This document shows positions 43,380 to 56,315 of a DNA stretch of 64,000 nt, piece after piece. The translations under genes and the position numbers were made by a program. Source of the DNA: Nectonema munidae. Its lineage: Eukaryota; Nematomorpha; Nectonematoida; Nectonematidae. The stretch spans positions 62,001-126,000 of the forward strand of contig JAUIRK010000035.1 of NCBI GenBank assembly GCA_030549495.1, read 5' to 3'. A model generated the notes under the pieces. It was not told the origin of the DNA and ran no database searches. It saw nothing but the letters and a program-made list of their open reading frames with translations. How positions within the stretch are numbered: the stretch's first letter is position 1; each line of letters opens with the position of its first letter.

Positions 43380-46300
43380 TTAGGTCCCCGAACGTGCATT
43401 TAAACCATCTGATACCAGTAAAAGACGCCATTAAGTAATTTGGTATGAAAGTACTTCAAAATCCTCTTCGCAATTTAAAGATGACGCTAGGATCAAATGT
43501 GTTAAATGCGAATCATGCAGCAAATTTCAAAGATAAATGGAGTGTAAACAGTTTCAAAGTACTTTTTGAAGATGAATTCAAGAGCACAAATGATAGAGTT
43601 GTGAGGCATTTTGTGAGGCAAAAAGGGCATTTTGACTGTGAAACTTCCACAGATACAAAAAGGATTTGAGATAGGTGTGTAAAGGCTGTGGTAAAGACGA
43701 TTCATGTTTCGTTGAATTCAGTTGAGTGACGCAAATGCTACTAGACTCAAGTGCGACCACTTTCTGAGCCGAGCAGTGCAGAAGAATAGAAGGGAATAAT
43801 GAGTGAAGTCAATCATGATAAGTGTCTTGGGGAGAGTTAGAAGTGAAGTGGCGAAGCCAAACAATTTAAGCTGTTAAACGTTTACGCGCCGCTCTTCAGC
43901 GAAAACAAAGGCGCACGTCATTATCATGAGCTTAGTGCTGTGAATCTCCCACGCTTATACCATAACGATCATAGCACCCCAGCAACAACCCTCTCCTTTT
44001 AACACGAGAAACTGCAAGCAATACAAAAGCATCTTCTAAAATTGAGATATATGAAGTAATAGCCAATAATAATGATAATCATAATAACCGAACCTCATTA
44101 TATCGAGTGATGATTAATCGAATTAGATGAAATCAATGCATTAGAAATTATATTACAGTAAAACCCATATTTGTGAACATCATAGATTTTTGAAGTGCCC
44201 AATAGCGCAACCAAATGGGGTGTTTTGCAAATCTCGGGCGCTCTGTGAAAATTTATGAATAACTAGTACTTTAAATTTTTTGGATAACTTATAATGATTC
44301 TCAAACTTTGCCACAGTAAGAGCGTAACAAATATTTAAGATCTTGGAGGGCACAAAATATCCAATTTTTTTTGAATATAAGTACCCCTAAAAAACTTACA
44401 GATGCATACAAAGGCACGTACGCACATATAGACAAACCAAAGGCATACTACGCACATATCCTCATAGATATGAAACAATAAATACAATACAGAAATTGGA
44501 AACTATCTAAATAAACTTGGCTTTGTATTTCTTTAATCAAATTGCTCTGTGTAATTTGATGAAGGTGTTCTTAAACATCCTTCAAGATTTGAATTTATAA
44601 TGGCCGATCTTAGTCTGGATTTAATCATTTTGAAATGGGAAAACGATTCACAAAGGTGTCTAGAAGCAGAGTATGATTTGAATCTATAGGAAAGAGACTT
44701 CAGATTGGGATATTTATACTTATTTAACATCATTCAAAAATCATGCTGGATATTATATCCCTTCAATTAAATATTACTATACGGATTACTATATATTACT
44801 ATGAGGATAATTAAATATTATATATACGGTACCTTTACCTTTACCTTATTATTTTGTTAATTTATTATTTCTTCAATAATTTCAAAGTACTAATACCTTA
44901 AACAAAAATAGATGCATCATAGTCTAAAGATTTAAAGGGACTCATAGCCTGGAAAAGTTTGGGAGCAAATTATTCTACATAAGCAGTCATTCACATTACT
45001 TCTCCATATATATTATTATTCAGAAAAAATAATATCAAGAAATGTGAGGTAAACAAGTCTCCGTTCATTCACATAAGCATATTACGATTAATCCTGCACA
45101 TAGTATTCCGATAAGTCATTTTATACAATACACATGACGAGAAAATGAAGTACAAGTGTTACAGGCACAGGAATACGATTTAATAAAATTAAGAAAAATC
45201 TCTTGAAGAAAACAAATTATTATTATTAATGATAATATACATATCCAATAGAAAGTAGAAATAAATGTAAACATACCAAGTGAATGTATAATGAAAGTAT
45301 CCAATACTCGTACTTCAACCCATGTACAAATCATTTTTGAGGTAATAATAACTACGCATGGATGCTTCTATTAAGGCGAGACATTTATTAAGGCCAACTC
45401 GGTCCAGACGGTGATCTTGATATTGTACTCCCAATGTGCATTTATAATGAGAGGTAATTCTTTTTATTTTATTTTCATTCAAACGACCTTATTCTTTATT
45501 AAATGTAATATCGAGAGGAGGGGGCGTTGAAATGCTATAAGATAAGGGTAAAATGATTTTTTTATTATGTTTGCATTAGAGACCTGCGTGGGGAGGGGGG
45601 CACTCGAGCTGTTTTGTGGGACTAGTGCATAAATTGCCGGTGCTGGGCATTTGTTTAAAACTTACTACGGGGGCGGGCGAATGTGGTTTCAATATTAGTA
45701 CTGAGGGTTAACTTGTAAAATTGCGGTTGTTTGTGAATTAAGTCTTAAAAAATAGCATAATTGATAAGATATTCATTCACAGCCGATATCTGATTGTATG
45801 GAGTGTAAGATGTGTAAAGTAGTACATCACATCACATACGTCATCAAATCTCCCCATTTGTTTCTTTAGATAAAGTCCATTTTTTATTACATATACAAAA
45901 TACGTCACACCACTGAAGGACTTTTCCTACACTTTGGGTTAAGTTGGGTGGCTGATTGTTTAAATTTGAAATTGCGGGTCGAGTGCGTGTTTAAAATTTT
46001 AAGTGTGGGGCGGAGCGGAAGGGGTGTGGGCAAATTTTTACAACCAGCGCAGGGCTCTAGTATGCATATAGTTAAGACTAGAAGGAACAGCTGCGTCATT
46101 AAGAATTTTTCATTGATCTTTTTAACTGTTTTTCAGAGCTGTAATATTTTAAAGAACACTTACTATTTATCATTTCATTTATTTTATATATTTTCCATCT
46201 TATTTAGAAAATGTTATATCATTTTTTTTTCAAATCTTCAAAGTTATTGCTTTTTAAAGCTTTTCCTTTGCATCTTATATATAAATTAAATATAAATTAA

Positions 46301-48205
46301 ATAATTACAATATGTGTGCAAGTTTATTTTTTAAAACTTTTTCTCAATTTTATTTATAATTTCAACAAAAATTGACTTTTTTCACGTTATTTCAATAATA
46401 TGTATAAAACAATTTTTCATTCTGCATCAAATAACGGTTTTGGGCGTATTATCACAAAAAATTTTTGCGATCATTCTAGTGTTAAAACAATATTGAATTT
46501 TTTTTTGAAAAAAAAAAACAATAAATTATGTTAATAAAACTTGAAAAGATGAGAAGTAGTTATTTGAAAATAGATGTCAATCTACACAGGGTAAATTTTT
46601 TTCAAGATTACGAAATAAGGAGTGAGCTAAAATTCATTTTATTAAACAATAAAGAACCATAGTGTCAACGAATGACCATTTAACTTTTACTAAAAATATT
46701 TTGAACATGAGTTTGAGAGTGTTATTTCCAGGAATAGTAATCCAAATAGACTTTGAAATTAAATTTTTTTGAACTATTTAAAATAATTACGTGTTATAAC
46801 ATGTAGAAAACGATACATGCATTTGTTTGATGAGGAAAGAAGGTTGGAAATGTTGACTTGGAAAGGGAGCGATCGCCTGAGCTAACATGGCTAGTTTTAC
46901 AATATTGCATGAATGAACTAAGCAAACGATGAGGATATTTGAGCACTTTTGATATGGCTTTAATTGATCCATTCAGTATTTTGTAGTGACAATAAAAAAT
47001 GATTGCATAAAGTGAAAGCGAGAAGAAAATATACCAAGCTAAGGAATCGTTTTTCTTTCTTTTGTGAATGATGATGCGAGGAGAAAATGTTTTAAAGAAT
47101 TCAAGTCAGAAAGTAATAAAAGTTATCTTGAAGACAGATCGTAGAAAGTCAATAAATTTTTATTATCTGCATATACTGCGATTTGAGCACTTGCAAGCCC
47201 ATTAAATCATTTTAATGATCATGATTATTATATATCATAATCAGAGCAACGCTATGCAAAATCTTTATTAAAAATGGCTACTTCGTATCTCAAGAAAATT
47301 GGCATATTACATGGAGAGGATTGAAACATCAATTTGATCAATAAGGATCAAACACTGAGGGCGAATTAATTATTAATATTAGTTTCACATTTTCAAAAAT
47401 TTTTAGTTAAAAAATTATGCTAAATTTATCCAAAAAACAAAAACAAAATTTGAGTATAAAAAATCACTATAAATTATCCAAAATTTTTATCCAAAAGTGT
47501 GGGCCCAAATATTCAATTTGGATAGGGAGACAGAAGTTATGCTAACGATGGTGGAGGGCACTCAACCCAACCTCTTGAATACTTCACTGGGCATAAACCA
47601 GCTACCTTTTTGCCTTGCTGTATTCGCATTTATAATCAATGAATCTTAAATATAAGAAACTAGGTGTAGTAATGTAGTACACGAATTTATCTTTTGCAAT
47701 TTTACACCTTAACGTTCATCTTGTTTATAATTACCCACGTGTGAAATACCTAAGGATAATTGAAGCTCTTTATAGAGTTTCTCTAAACCCCTTGAAAACC
47801 AATGGATACCTGTCAACTCTCCCAACAATATCATGAGACTCCCAGTTTTGGTTGGTTTCTACCGATATACGGTTTTTCAGTTATCTCCCGGTTTTTAAAA
47901 AGTTTATAAGTTACATTGTTAATTTTATATTTAACAAAATGTTTTTATAAGAGAATTTTGTAGGTTAATTCAGTTCTCGTCTCGGGCAAAATCTCCGTTT
48001 TTCAACAAAAAATCAAGAATCTCCAGGATTCTATAATTTAATGTTGACAGATATTCCAATGGGACAATGGTGTCCGAAGAAATGAAATTCGTGTGCTAAA
48101 TATATAAAATTCCTATGAAAAAAAGCAATTATTAGTTTTAGAAAATTCTGGTCCTATGCCTCAAAATAATCTTTGATTTATTTTTCTAAAAGAGTTTTTT
48201 ATATA
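43380..48205. other. Long non-coding stretch with minor repeat traces
   Basis: No exon could be supported. 43440-43990 is less AT-rich and unique. TACAGTAAAACCCATATTTG at 44154-44173 is a pogo-like tip without a partner. 45520-46060 has G-rich runs (GGGGAGGGGGG, GGGGGCGGGCG) suggesting an old, unplaced element. 47811-48052 has ACCTGTCAACT near one side and the inverse GTTGACAGAT near the other, a possible MITE. Small open frames here lack recognisable content. Confidence 0.4.
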
Positions 48206-48211
48206 TCTTAA

Positions 48212-48334
48212 CCCTTTCAGGCATTGGTTTTCGGAAATTAATCGTTCGCTTTTCTTTTTTAAATGAACTTGCATATAACTAAAAGCATGATTTTTATTTC
48301 GTTCGTCACTGATGACCCATTGTGCCTGGAACAG
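48212..48334. mobile_element. 123-bp MITE with TTAA duplication
   Basis: TTAA at 48208-48211 and 48335-48338. Ends CCCTTTCAGGCATTGG and, reverse-complemented, CTGTTCCAGGCACAATGG are imperfect inverted repeats. The 43237-43360 copy shares the interior, which shows that this is a dispersed family. Confidence 0.75.
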
Positions 48335-48339
48335 TTAAA

Positions 48340-50420
48340 ACAGACACGTTTTATTTAATGAGATATTAAAAGGGTATAAAAGACGAAGAAAACTACATGG
48401 GCTCACTATTTGAAAGAAAGAACATAAGTTTGGAAAAAAAAATTCTAAAAAATTTTTTTTTGGATAAATAGATACGTAAAAACCCACACTTAAATCACAT
48501 AATGATAATTTTTTTGAACTACACTCCCTATTTATTAAAACTAAGCAGATTTATGAGCAACTGAAAAGCATCTCCTAACATTTGGAAACACATGCTAAGA
48601 TCATTTATTGAGAATCTATACCTTAATTCAAAATAGATAACACTTAAAATCTCTAATAAATTGTTGAGATACATAAAATAAGCTGATTATTTTGATGTAA
48701 AACAAATTTACCTTGATGAAATCAATAGCATGCATAGGTAATGTTTAGTTATAGGCAAAATGCATTTTTCGAATGAAATAGGCTCAATTTAGGAATTTTA
48801 TTAACAAACCCTCTCTATTCTTCAAGAAATAAAATTTTCAGCTTCTTATAAAGAAAGGTGACATTTTTAAAACTTTATGGTTCCTTCAATCAATTTTTTT
48901 TTGAATTTATTACGTTAGTTTTATGTAAAAGATCTAGAAACTTTAGTAATATATATCAACGAAATAAACTACGTTGAAATATGTAAAGTTTGATTGACAT
49001 CACAACAATAAATCATTTCTTGAAAAATTTTGTTTGACAGAACCGTAAAGTAAAACATTACAAAAATTTTTTTTAAGCCTATCGATAATTGAATTGGCAC
49101 ATTTAATTATTCAAGTAATTAATTAAAAAATAAAGGAAGCACAAATTACTTTACAATAGTACACAAGGAGAACGCCATTAACGTGTTAAAAATCTCTGGA
49201 GTGATGAATAAACGACGAAGGAGGTGGAGTACGAGGAGCACACGAAGTGAGGAAAACTGGAGTCAAGGAAAAACTGCGAAAAAGGTGGGAACAAGAAACG
49301 AAGCTACAATTTTTGGTGCCGTTCACAAAAACGAGATGCAGAAGAGGTGTTTTCGAAAGGTATTGGCGTAGGAGGAAAAGTGTGTTTTCTGATCAACTAC
49401 CATTTTCATTCTATGTCAATATCAATAGTATCATCAACACAGAAGCACTACTACAAGAGCAGAGAGAGATAGGATAATGGCTGGATGTGGTGAGGGAAGG
49501 ATAAATGACGTTGTGATAAGAGGCATTAGTTAATTGCGGTGGCAATTGCCGATACTTGAGAAGACAGCGATAGATTTAATGATTAACATCAGATGGAGAA
49601 CGTAAGTGATATACAGCAAACAACACTCACTACCAAGACATCATAATACGTCTTACTATGCACCACTACACACACACACACGCACATAATAAAAGGTTAA
49701 GAATATCTCTACCAAGACATGTTGAGACATTCGGGCACCAGGTGGTGGTTTTAATAAGCATACACACACGCGCGCGCACACACACACTTACGAAAATTCA
49801 ACTTTCTCTGCTAAGAGAACTGTGTTTGCAAAGAGATAAAGGGAAAATGGATCCTTTTGCTTGTAGCTGAAGTAAGTAAGTATAACGCTGTGATGATTAT
49901 ATTCCTCCAGTATAAACTCGCGTCACACACATCATCCATCTCTATCCATCAAGTCGTGTGAAAGGCGGAAAAGCAATGAGCTAAAAATACTCTCTAAAAT
50001 GCGCGCACTCAATCGATAATTGTTTTTGTTCTATCCTTCTCTTCCTCCTTTCATCATCCTCCTTCCTTTCGCATCGATATCCAGTCTCTTTCAGCCATTT
50101 TTATTCAGAGCGTCGTCGTCGTCGTTGTCGTCACTATCATCATCTCATCAAAGTGAACATTTTCGCTTTTGACTAAAAAATATTATTTTTACATTTAATT
50201 TTTTAAAAATAAAAAAGCTTAATCTTACGATAGAATTTTTGCGTTTTACTGATTAGAGCTAACAAAATTATGAAAAATATTCAATAAAAAGTTATTTTTG
50301 ACTTTGCCGTTTTTCAGTATTGAATCCCTTTCACGCCAAATGGAAACTTTTAGTGGAAAGGGCGTGCTTGGTCAAAACAGCCGAAAATTTTTTTTTCTAA
50401 ATAAATGGTAATATTTTTCT
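48340..50420. other. Non-coding DNA with microsatellites and a GC-richer unique part
   Basis: No gene is supported. 49183-50160 is less AT-rich. It has CA-type microsatellites at about 49670-49686 and 49761-49789 (including a CG core) and a GTC/CGT run at about 50110-50133. Overlapping open frames at 49183-49870 have Arg/Lys-rich products without motifs. The pre-insertion sequence of the MITE at 50429 forms a hairpin: GGTCAAAACAGCCGAAA at about 50372 and its inverse at about 50955-50975. Confidence 0.35.
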
Positions 50421-50428
50421 AAGAAAGT

Positions 50429-50948
50429 GGATCATATGAAGAATAACCACCCCAAGACAATATTTTAGTAGCAAGTGAAGAACAACCACCCCGCATGACC
50501 CTTTCCAAGAACCACCACCACAAATAGTTTTCTAATAATATTGTACAGAATATAACACTGAAGCAAAATTAAAAAAATTTATTTAGTAAAAACTAAAATA
50601 TTAAAATTTACATTTACTTTTATACAGGAAATTGTTGAGATATGTGCCCACATAAACTATAAAAAGCAATATTGGAAAATCTTTCTCGCCACAAAAATTA
50701 TTGAAGGTAAGACTAGAAAATTTATTTTACATCCGTTCATTTTTTTTATATTTCTTTTCAGGAAATCAGTATCAGTGTAATCCGATTAAAAACACTTTGT
50801 TTAGTATACGCTCGAATTTAATTATACAATAAACATTTCAAAGTTTAAATAAATATAAAACTCAACTGAAGAATAGCCACCCTAAAAATTTCTTTTCTGA
50901 AGAATAGCCACCCCAGAATTGTTGGGGTGGTTATTCTTCATATGATCC
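50429..50948. mobile_element. 520-bp hAT-type MITE with perfect 8-bp target duplication
   Basis: The ends GGATCATATGAAGAATAACC are exact inverted repeats, continuing through ACCCC. AAGAAAGT flanks both sides (50421-50428 and 50949-50956). GAAGAATAGCCACCCC words recur as inner repeats on both sides (for example about 50455-50520 and 50868-50915). The interior has no coding frame. Exact ends and duplication suggest recent movement. Confidence 0.85.
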
Positions 50949-50956
50949 AAGAAAGT

Positions 50957-51560
50957 CTTTCGGCCGTTTGACCAGAACCGAATGCGAGAGGGGGACATTG
51001 AAAAAATTGATAGTTTATTTGTACTCAGACACGATATTTCGTCCATAAATACAAAACTTAAAATTTTCAATGTTTTGTAAATTATTTTGGCTCATGACTG
51101 AATCTTATTTTTGTTGTCGACCAAATCTCACTTTGTGCGCGAAATCTCGTGTGTTGGAAGACAACTCAAAATTTAATATTTTCAAAATTTTATGTTTAGT
51201 AAATTGATATCTATAATAAATTCTTTTGACCCTTGACAAAAGCTTATTTTCATTTTCGACGAAATCAGAAAAGAAGTTTTTCACCGTACTGCGACCTTTA
51301 CCTTGGCCAATTTAATTTTAGGTTCTTATAATTTTGAAATATAAACATCTAATAAAGTGAAATTGAATTTTTTTTAATAAAAAATTTATTTTATAAAAAA
51401 ACAAAAAATTTTTTTTTTATCAATAAAAAATGAATCTATAAAAAATACTTTCATAAATTTAAATTAAAAAAATGTATAGATATTTTTAATTTTTTTCTTT
51501 AAAAATTGAATTTAGATATTTTTTTAATTATTATTCTGTTAGTTATTAATTAGATAGTGT
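50957..51560. other. AT-rich DNA, no feature seen
   Basis: Apart from the hairpin arm at about 50955-50975, nothing was recognised. Confidence 0.4.
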
Positions 51561-51915
51561 AGCATATGAAAAACATCATCCCTTATTAGCTAGGGGTGGT
51601 TGTTCTTAATTAGAGCGTGGCAGGTTTTCAAAAATGCTTTTTTAAGTTTGTTATCATATAAATGTCAGCATTTCACTGTATGAATAATTGCGTGTATCTA
51701 TTGTGATATTTTTTACGTTTTTTGTTTAATAAAATTTTACAATAAACAAATAAATGGCTGCGTAAAAATATTTTTTATATTTTAACTTTAATACACAATA
51801 AACTCAAAGGGGATGTTCTTCAGGAGAATTTATCAGCGGTGGATGTTCTTAAGTAGATGAATTAGAAGTAGAGCTTCTCCAGTTGTTACCATTTGCGTCG
51901 AAGTTCTTCATATGC
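51561..51915. mobile_element. MITE related to the 50.4-kb element
   Basis: The left end AGCATATGAAAAACATC and the reverse complement of the right end, AGCATATGAAGAACTTC, are inverted repeats. Inside are GGGGTGGTTGTTCTTAA and GGTGGATGTTCTTAA words reminiscent of the GAAGAATAACCACCCC repeats of the 50429-50948 element. No target duplication was established. Confidence 0.5.
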
Positions 51916-51919
51916 TCTT

Positions 51920-52700
51920 TTTAAAATGGCCGTTAAAGGGGGTATATTTTCACTTCGTTCAGAGTTAGATTATGTATTATGGAATTTTTGTATTTTATAA
52001 AGATGATTAACTTTTTTAAATCTATTTTTATATTTCTTTTTTGGACGATATGCTAGAAATTGTTGCGCCTTGTAAATTGAGAGGTTGTAAAACTCTTAAT
52101 GCAAAAAAGAGAGTAAAATATACCTATCTAATAAAACTGATAGAATTTTGCTTTCACAACTTTACGAATAAAGTTGAAACCAAAATAGATGCTAAATTTA
52201 ATCAATTTTTAAAGCCAAAATACAAAAAAAATAGTTATGAACATGTATCTAAAAATGTGTTTATTGATAATACTAAAGCTCTTTTTCTAAAATCAGTGGT
52301 TCAGTCTTGACTGTTTTCTGAAGAGTCCATGAAGGTTTCGTTGACAAACCAAAAAACTTAAAATTTTAAATATTAATTCGGCACCACTTTAAATACATTT
52401 TTACTTTCAATTAAATTTGTTGATATATATTCCATAAAGAAATCTAAATAAAAAAAACTTAATATATTTTTTTAAGTCTTATTTTTTCATGTTCCACAAA
52501 TCGAAATTTGGCGTTCAAAGGCAAAATTTTTGAAATATTTTAGTCTAAATTTCATACAAAATTTAAAATAAAAATTAGAATGAAAAGGTTGCTTGCATCT
52601 TTCATGTAGACGCTTTTCGCATTTCGTGTCTTCTTTTTTTAGAATTTTTCTGACGAAAAACGCATCTGCTTTGTTTGGTTGCGCTTGTTAAGTAAAGACC
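51920..52700. other. AT-rich DNA with one small unassigned open frame
   Basis: An 89-codon plus-strand frame (52041-52310) is Lys-rich with no recognisable family; its coding status is open. Nothing else is seen. Confidence 0.3.
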
Positions 52701-52710
52701 GCTCGTTTTT

Positions 52711-52918
52711 CTGAAAGGAAAAAATAATGAGACCAGGACGACGCTCTACCTCGCGGCCTCTTTATTGATATAACAACAAAAACTGGGCGGCGTGGGGCGA
52801 GAAAAATAGATGCCAGAAACACTGTAGCAGAGCCTTTTATAGTGTTTGTGTTGTCGCTGGTGTCTGGATAGTGTCAGCGCGGTTAAGTGAAGTGTGAATA
52901 CCTGTTTCTATGACGACA
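52711..52918 (-). repeat. Possible solo LTR or isolated promoter-like block
   Basis: This block is distinctly GC-richer than its surroundings. On the minus strand it begins TGTCGTCATAG, has a TATAAAAG box (plus 52834-52841), an AATAAAG signal about 70 bases later (plus 52760-52766), a GC-rich stretch, and ends TTTTCCTTTCA. TATA box, polyadenylation signal and TG...CA edges in this order are what an LTR has. No direct flanking duplication and no second copy were seen, so this is tentative. Confidence 0.3.
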
Positions 52919-53370
52919 GAAACGAAGAGATTGAATTGCAGTTTGGCTTTTCTTTTCGCAGAAATCATGTTTGAAGTTTTTTTACCGCTATGTCCACCAT
53001 GATATGGAAGCATGGACTCGTCAATTGATAAAAATTTTGGAAAAACACCAACTGATTTTGTTTTTTATTCATATGATGATATAAAGATCTAAATTTTGCG
53101 TATTTGTCTTTAGCATTCAAGTTCATATTATTTGAAATATGTGGAAATCTTTTCAACTCTCTATATCTCAGTCTACTCGTTGAATTATAAACAGTATCAC
53201 ATCGAATATCCATCAAGTTGACTAATATAAATCTTCATTTGTCAAGGAAAAATAACTGCTAAAGATAATAACGTCAACAAAATAATAATTTTCGTTATAT
53301 TTCCGTGTATCGATGCGCATTGTCAAATGAACTATTTGTTGAACATATTCTTCAGTAAATTTTTTTTTTA

Positions 53371-55441
53371 AATCTCAAACCTGTATTAATTAAACAACCA
53401 TTCAAGGTAAGACCTAATTTTGGTTGCATTAGACAGGTGGTCGTTAAAAAAAGGGTGAAAATATTTCAAAATATTGACTTCAATAAATTGTAAACCAAAA
53501 TGTCGTAGAAGATTGAATCACAATTATAAAAGTTAAAATTAATTCATTTAAACTTTAAAATAATCAGTTATCCTTTTTTGGTGTAAGGATTTTGCTGACA
53601 TTTTGTCAAGCTCAAAACTTGTTTTCACAATGTATTCCAGAGCTTTTCCTAAGCCATGATGAAGAGCAAACTTTTTAGTTTATCGGCAATTTTTATTGCT
53701 TCTTATGTGTCACTTTCTTCTGTTTCTTCATCACTTTCCAAAGAACTCTCTTCTTTTTCTCTTTCGATCTCTTTCAATGCTTTTTTTGCAAGTCAAACAC
53801 GCTATTCTTAACATCGCATGTCTGCATGTCTTTATCAATATTGGCAACAGCTTCATACTCAGACTCGAAAACATCTCTACTTAAATTTTTCTCTGTAGTA
53901 GGTATTTCTTCTTCAATCTCAGGATTCCACACAGAAATGTTTTCTTAGCGAAATCCGGCCTTTATGAAACATTTCTTGATTGTGATTTCTTCAACTTCTT
54001 CCCATGCTGCACTACACCATAAAATTACATCCAATATTTGTGTTGATTTTAAGGGTTGACTTGCATTAATACATCTTGATTCATCTCTGTCCATTTGTCT
54101 GACTATATGGAAAAGCTATAGAAAAATTAGCGATTGTTCAGTAGATTAAAAAATTTAAAAAACATTTACTTGTTGTTTTCTAAACTTTAACTTCATTGAT
54201 TCAATTATCCTTTGAATTTTTACGTTACTGAGCTTAAGATTGGGATGACAAGGAAAATTTCATTTTCCTATAAAAATCAAAAATCTCACCAGTCATCCAA
54301 GCTTTTCTATTAAACTAGTACTCTACTGGAAAAGAGCTCAACTTCACTTTTGAAAAGCATCTTGGAGACTTTGATTTTGCAATCACTAAAGGTTTTATTT
54401 TTTCTCCAGTTATAATGGCACAAAGTGCTATTGTTATTTTTTCCTTTGATCGTTTTCCACCTGGACATTCTTCACATAAAAACTATCAAAAATTATACAA
54501 ATTCAACAATTCGAAACTTTTTTTACCTTTCAAAAGAAAAGTTTTTTTTGTTGTGTCTTTGAAAAAAAGCCCAGTTTCGTCTAAATTAAAAATGTCTTCA
54601 CAAATTTTTCAAGATTCAATTTCCATTCTTCAACGGTTGATTGGCAAATATCTGCTCTTTCGCCTGTCATGTTACCAAAAACTATGTTGTTTCTACGAAT
54701 AAAGCTCTCCAGCCAACCATTCGAAGCTTTAAAATTCGATTTTCCAAGTTCTTTCTTCATTACCTTTGAGATAGTCTTTTCTTTTTAAAACTGTTGACAC
54801 ACAAGATTTAGAATAATCTTCTAACAACACTTGTGCTTTCCTGTGATTTGAGTTTTACCTACACCCATGTCAGCAGCTAATTTATAAACTGCTCAGTCAC
54901 TATCAAGAAGTTTAACGTACTTTTGTTGAAGAGTAAGTGATGTTCTTTTTTTCGACATATTACCTACTATGTTAACATGTTCTAACAAAATTATATTGAA
55001 ATTTGTAACCAATATACTTACGTGAAAAACAACAAGAACAAAAGATATGAAAAATGGCTGATAATGAGAAATCAACACGGGAAAACTTGTTGCTTTTATT
55101 CATCATAAGGCTGATTTCATCCATGTCATATTGATTGTGTTCAAAGTATTGCTGTATGACATATGATGTGTCACAAAAGAAATTCAGTTTTACTAGTCTT
55201 ACTGTGCAACAATTGCACTATTTTTTTCAAGTGTGTTTAAAATGAAACTGTCTGCAAAATAGTCGTTTAATACAGGTTTTTTTAAATAAATTTTGGTGCA
55301 AAACATGGTCGAAGTTCACGTTAGACAGTGTGTCGATAAATACAGGATGAAAACAGTTCAATTTTCGTCGGGAGGAAAAAACTATGATCGCTATGGACAT
55401 TGGGTCGCTTAATACAAGTGGTCGCTAAGCAGGTTTGATTG
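53371..55441. mobile_element. pogo/Tigger-type element, about 2.07 kb
   Basis: The right end, reverse-complemented, begins AATCAAACCTGCTTAGCGACC and has repeated GCGACC/GTATTAAGCGACC words. The left end has ATCTCAAACCTGTATTAATT followed by similar, decayed words. Both tips share TCAAACCTG, typical of Tigger-like elements, next to TA on the right and probably on the left. The interior is a transposase pseudogene on the minus strand. Confidence 0.65.
53547..54958 (-). pseudogene. pogo/Tigger transposase pseudogene (CENP-B-type N terminus)
   Basis: The minus-strand ATG at 54958 gives MSKKRTSLTLQQKYVKLLDS, the first helix of a CENP-B/pogo helix-turn-helix, then a stop and a shifted ADMGVGKTQI. 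Further blocks are KASNGWLESFIRRNNIVFGN (CENP-B DNA-binding repeat), DETGLFFKDTTKKT (first catalytic Asp region), a KPLVIAKSKSPRCF-like block, and a C-terminal acidic part ending SLHQKRITDYFKV just before a stop at about 53549. Many frameshifts, and a missing middle with no clear second and third catalytic acids, show it is dead. Confidence 0.7.
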
Positions 55442-55449
55442 TAGTTGTA

Positions 55450-56300
55450 AGAAAATTAAGTCTGAATGGGCATTCAATAATATAGAAGTTTCAACATGAG
55501 CAAATTTTTTTTTAAAAGTTTCATTACTTTCCCATCTCAAACAAATTTATGTGAAAAGTTCTGATTCAAATAAATTGTCATTTACTTCTTCATCGGTTAT
55601 ATACCATCTTTGGAAGGCAACAAAGAGATAGATGTATCATTCTTGCTTTCAATAGCAAAATTCAACGCATCTTTTAGAAAAATGAAATGTTTTTTGCGCG
55701 ATTTGAACAAAAAACTGAAGTAATTACTAAATATTAAAAATAAATGCTAAACCCAAAGACAAAAAATGAAGAGAGATACAAAAATTCAAAGCAGAATGAA
55801 TAATAAGGGAAAGCAATTCAAAGTACGAATGAATAAGGAGAAATAAAATAATCCAAAACATATATGTTAAAAACCATAAGTATTCTTGTAAAAAGGAATG
55901 CATCTTTGTAAAAAATGTCAAAGCATAAATAAAATTGAATTAAGAACAAAAATAATTTCATATATATTGTGGTTGAAACGCAAAAAAATATAAAAATATA
56001 TCGCAATTAAATCATATTAAATCGATTGAAATATGAAAATTTGCTGGAGAAGATAGGTCCATTAGACGCTAAATGAAAATGCATTTTTCGTCATTACAAA
56101 ACTCATGACTTCGTCGTGGCTTCAAAGACCGGTTCTTTATTCCCCCGAAAACTTTAAAATGATACAATGATTTATTATACTCGTGAAGTACTTTAACAAT
56201 GATTTGTTTTACTCGCATTGTCAGCTGTAATGACATTTTGCTCAAGTTTTACTGATCCCAATTTTTCCCATTCCAGTTGAAGAGCGAAAATCGACATTCA
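55450..56300. other. AT-rich DNA, no firm feature
   Basis: On the minus strand around 55690-55610 a KDALNFAIESKNDT-like string vaguely resembles the C-terminal part of pogo transposases, but this is too weak to call. Nothing else is seen. Confidence 0.3.
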
Positions 56301-56315
56301 TGGCGATATCTCAAG

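Noticed and set aside
43440-43670. 74-codon plus-strand frame as a small gene
   Set aside because: No family motif, no splice context, and antisense frames of equal length.
49183-49870. Overlapping Arg/Lys-rich frames near the CA microsatellites
   Set aside because: Low-complexity composition and microsatellite translation, with no motif.
55600-55720. Additional pogo transposase C-terminal fragment
   Set aside because: Resemblance limited to a few residues; not above chance.
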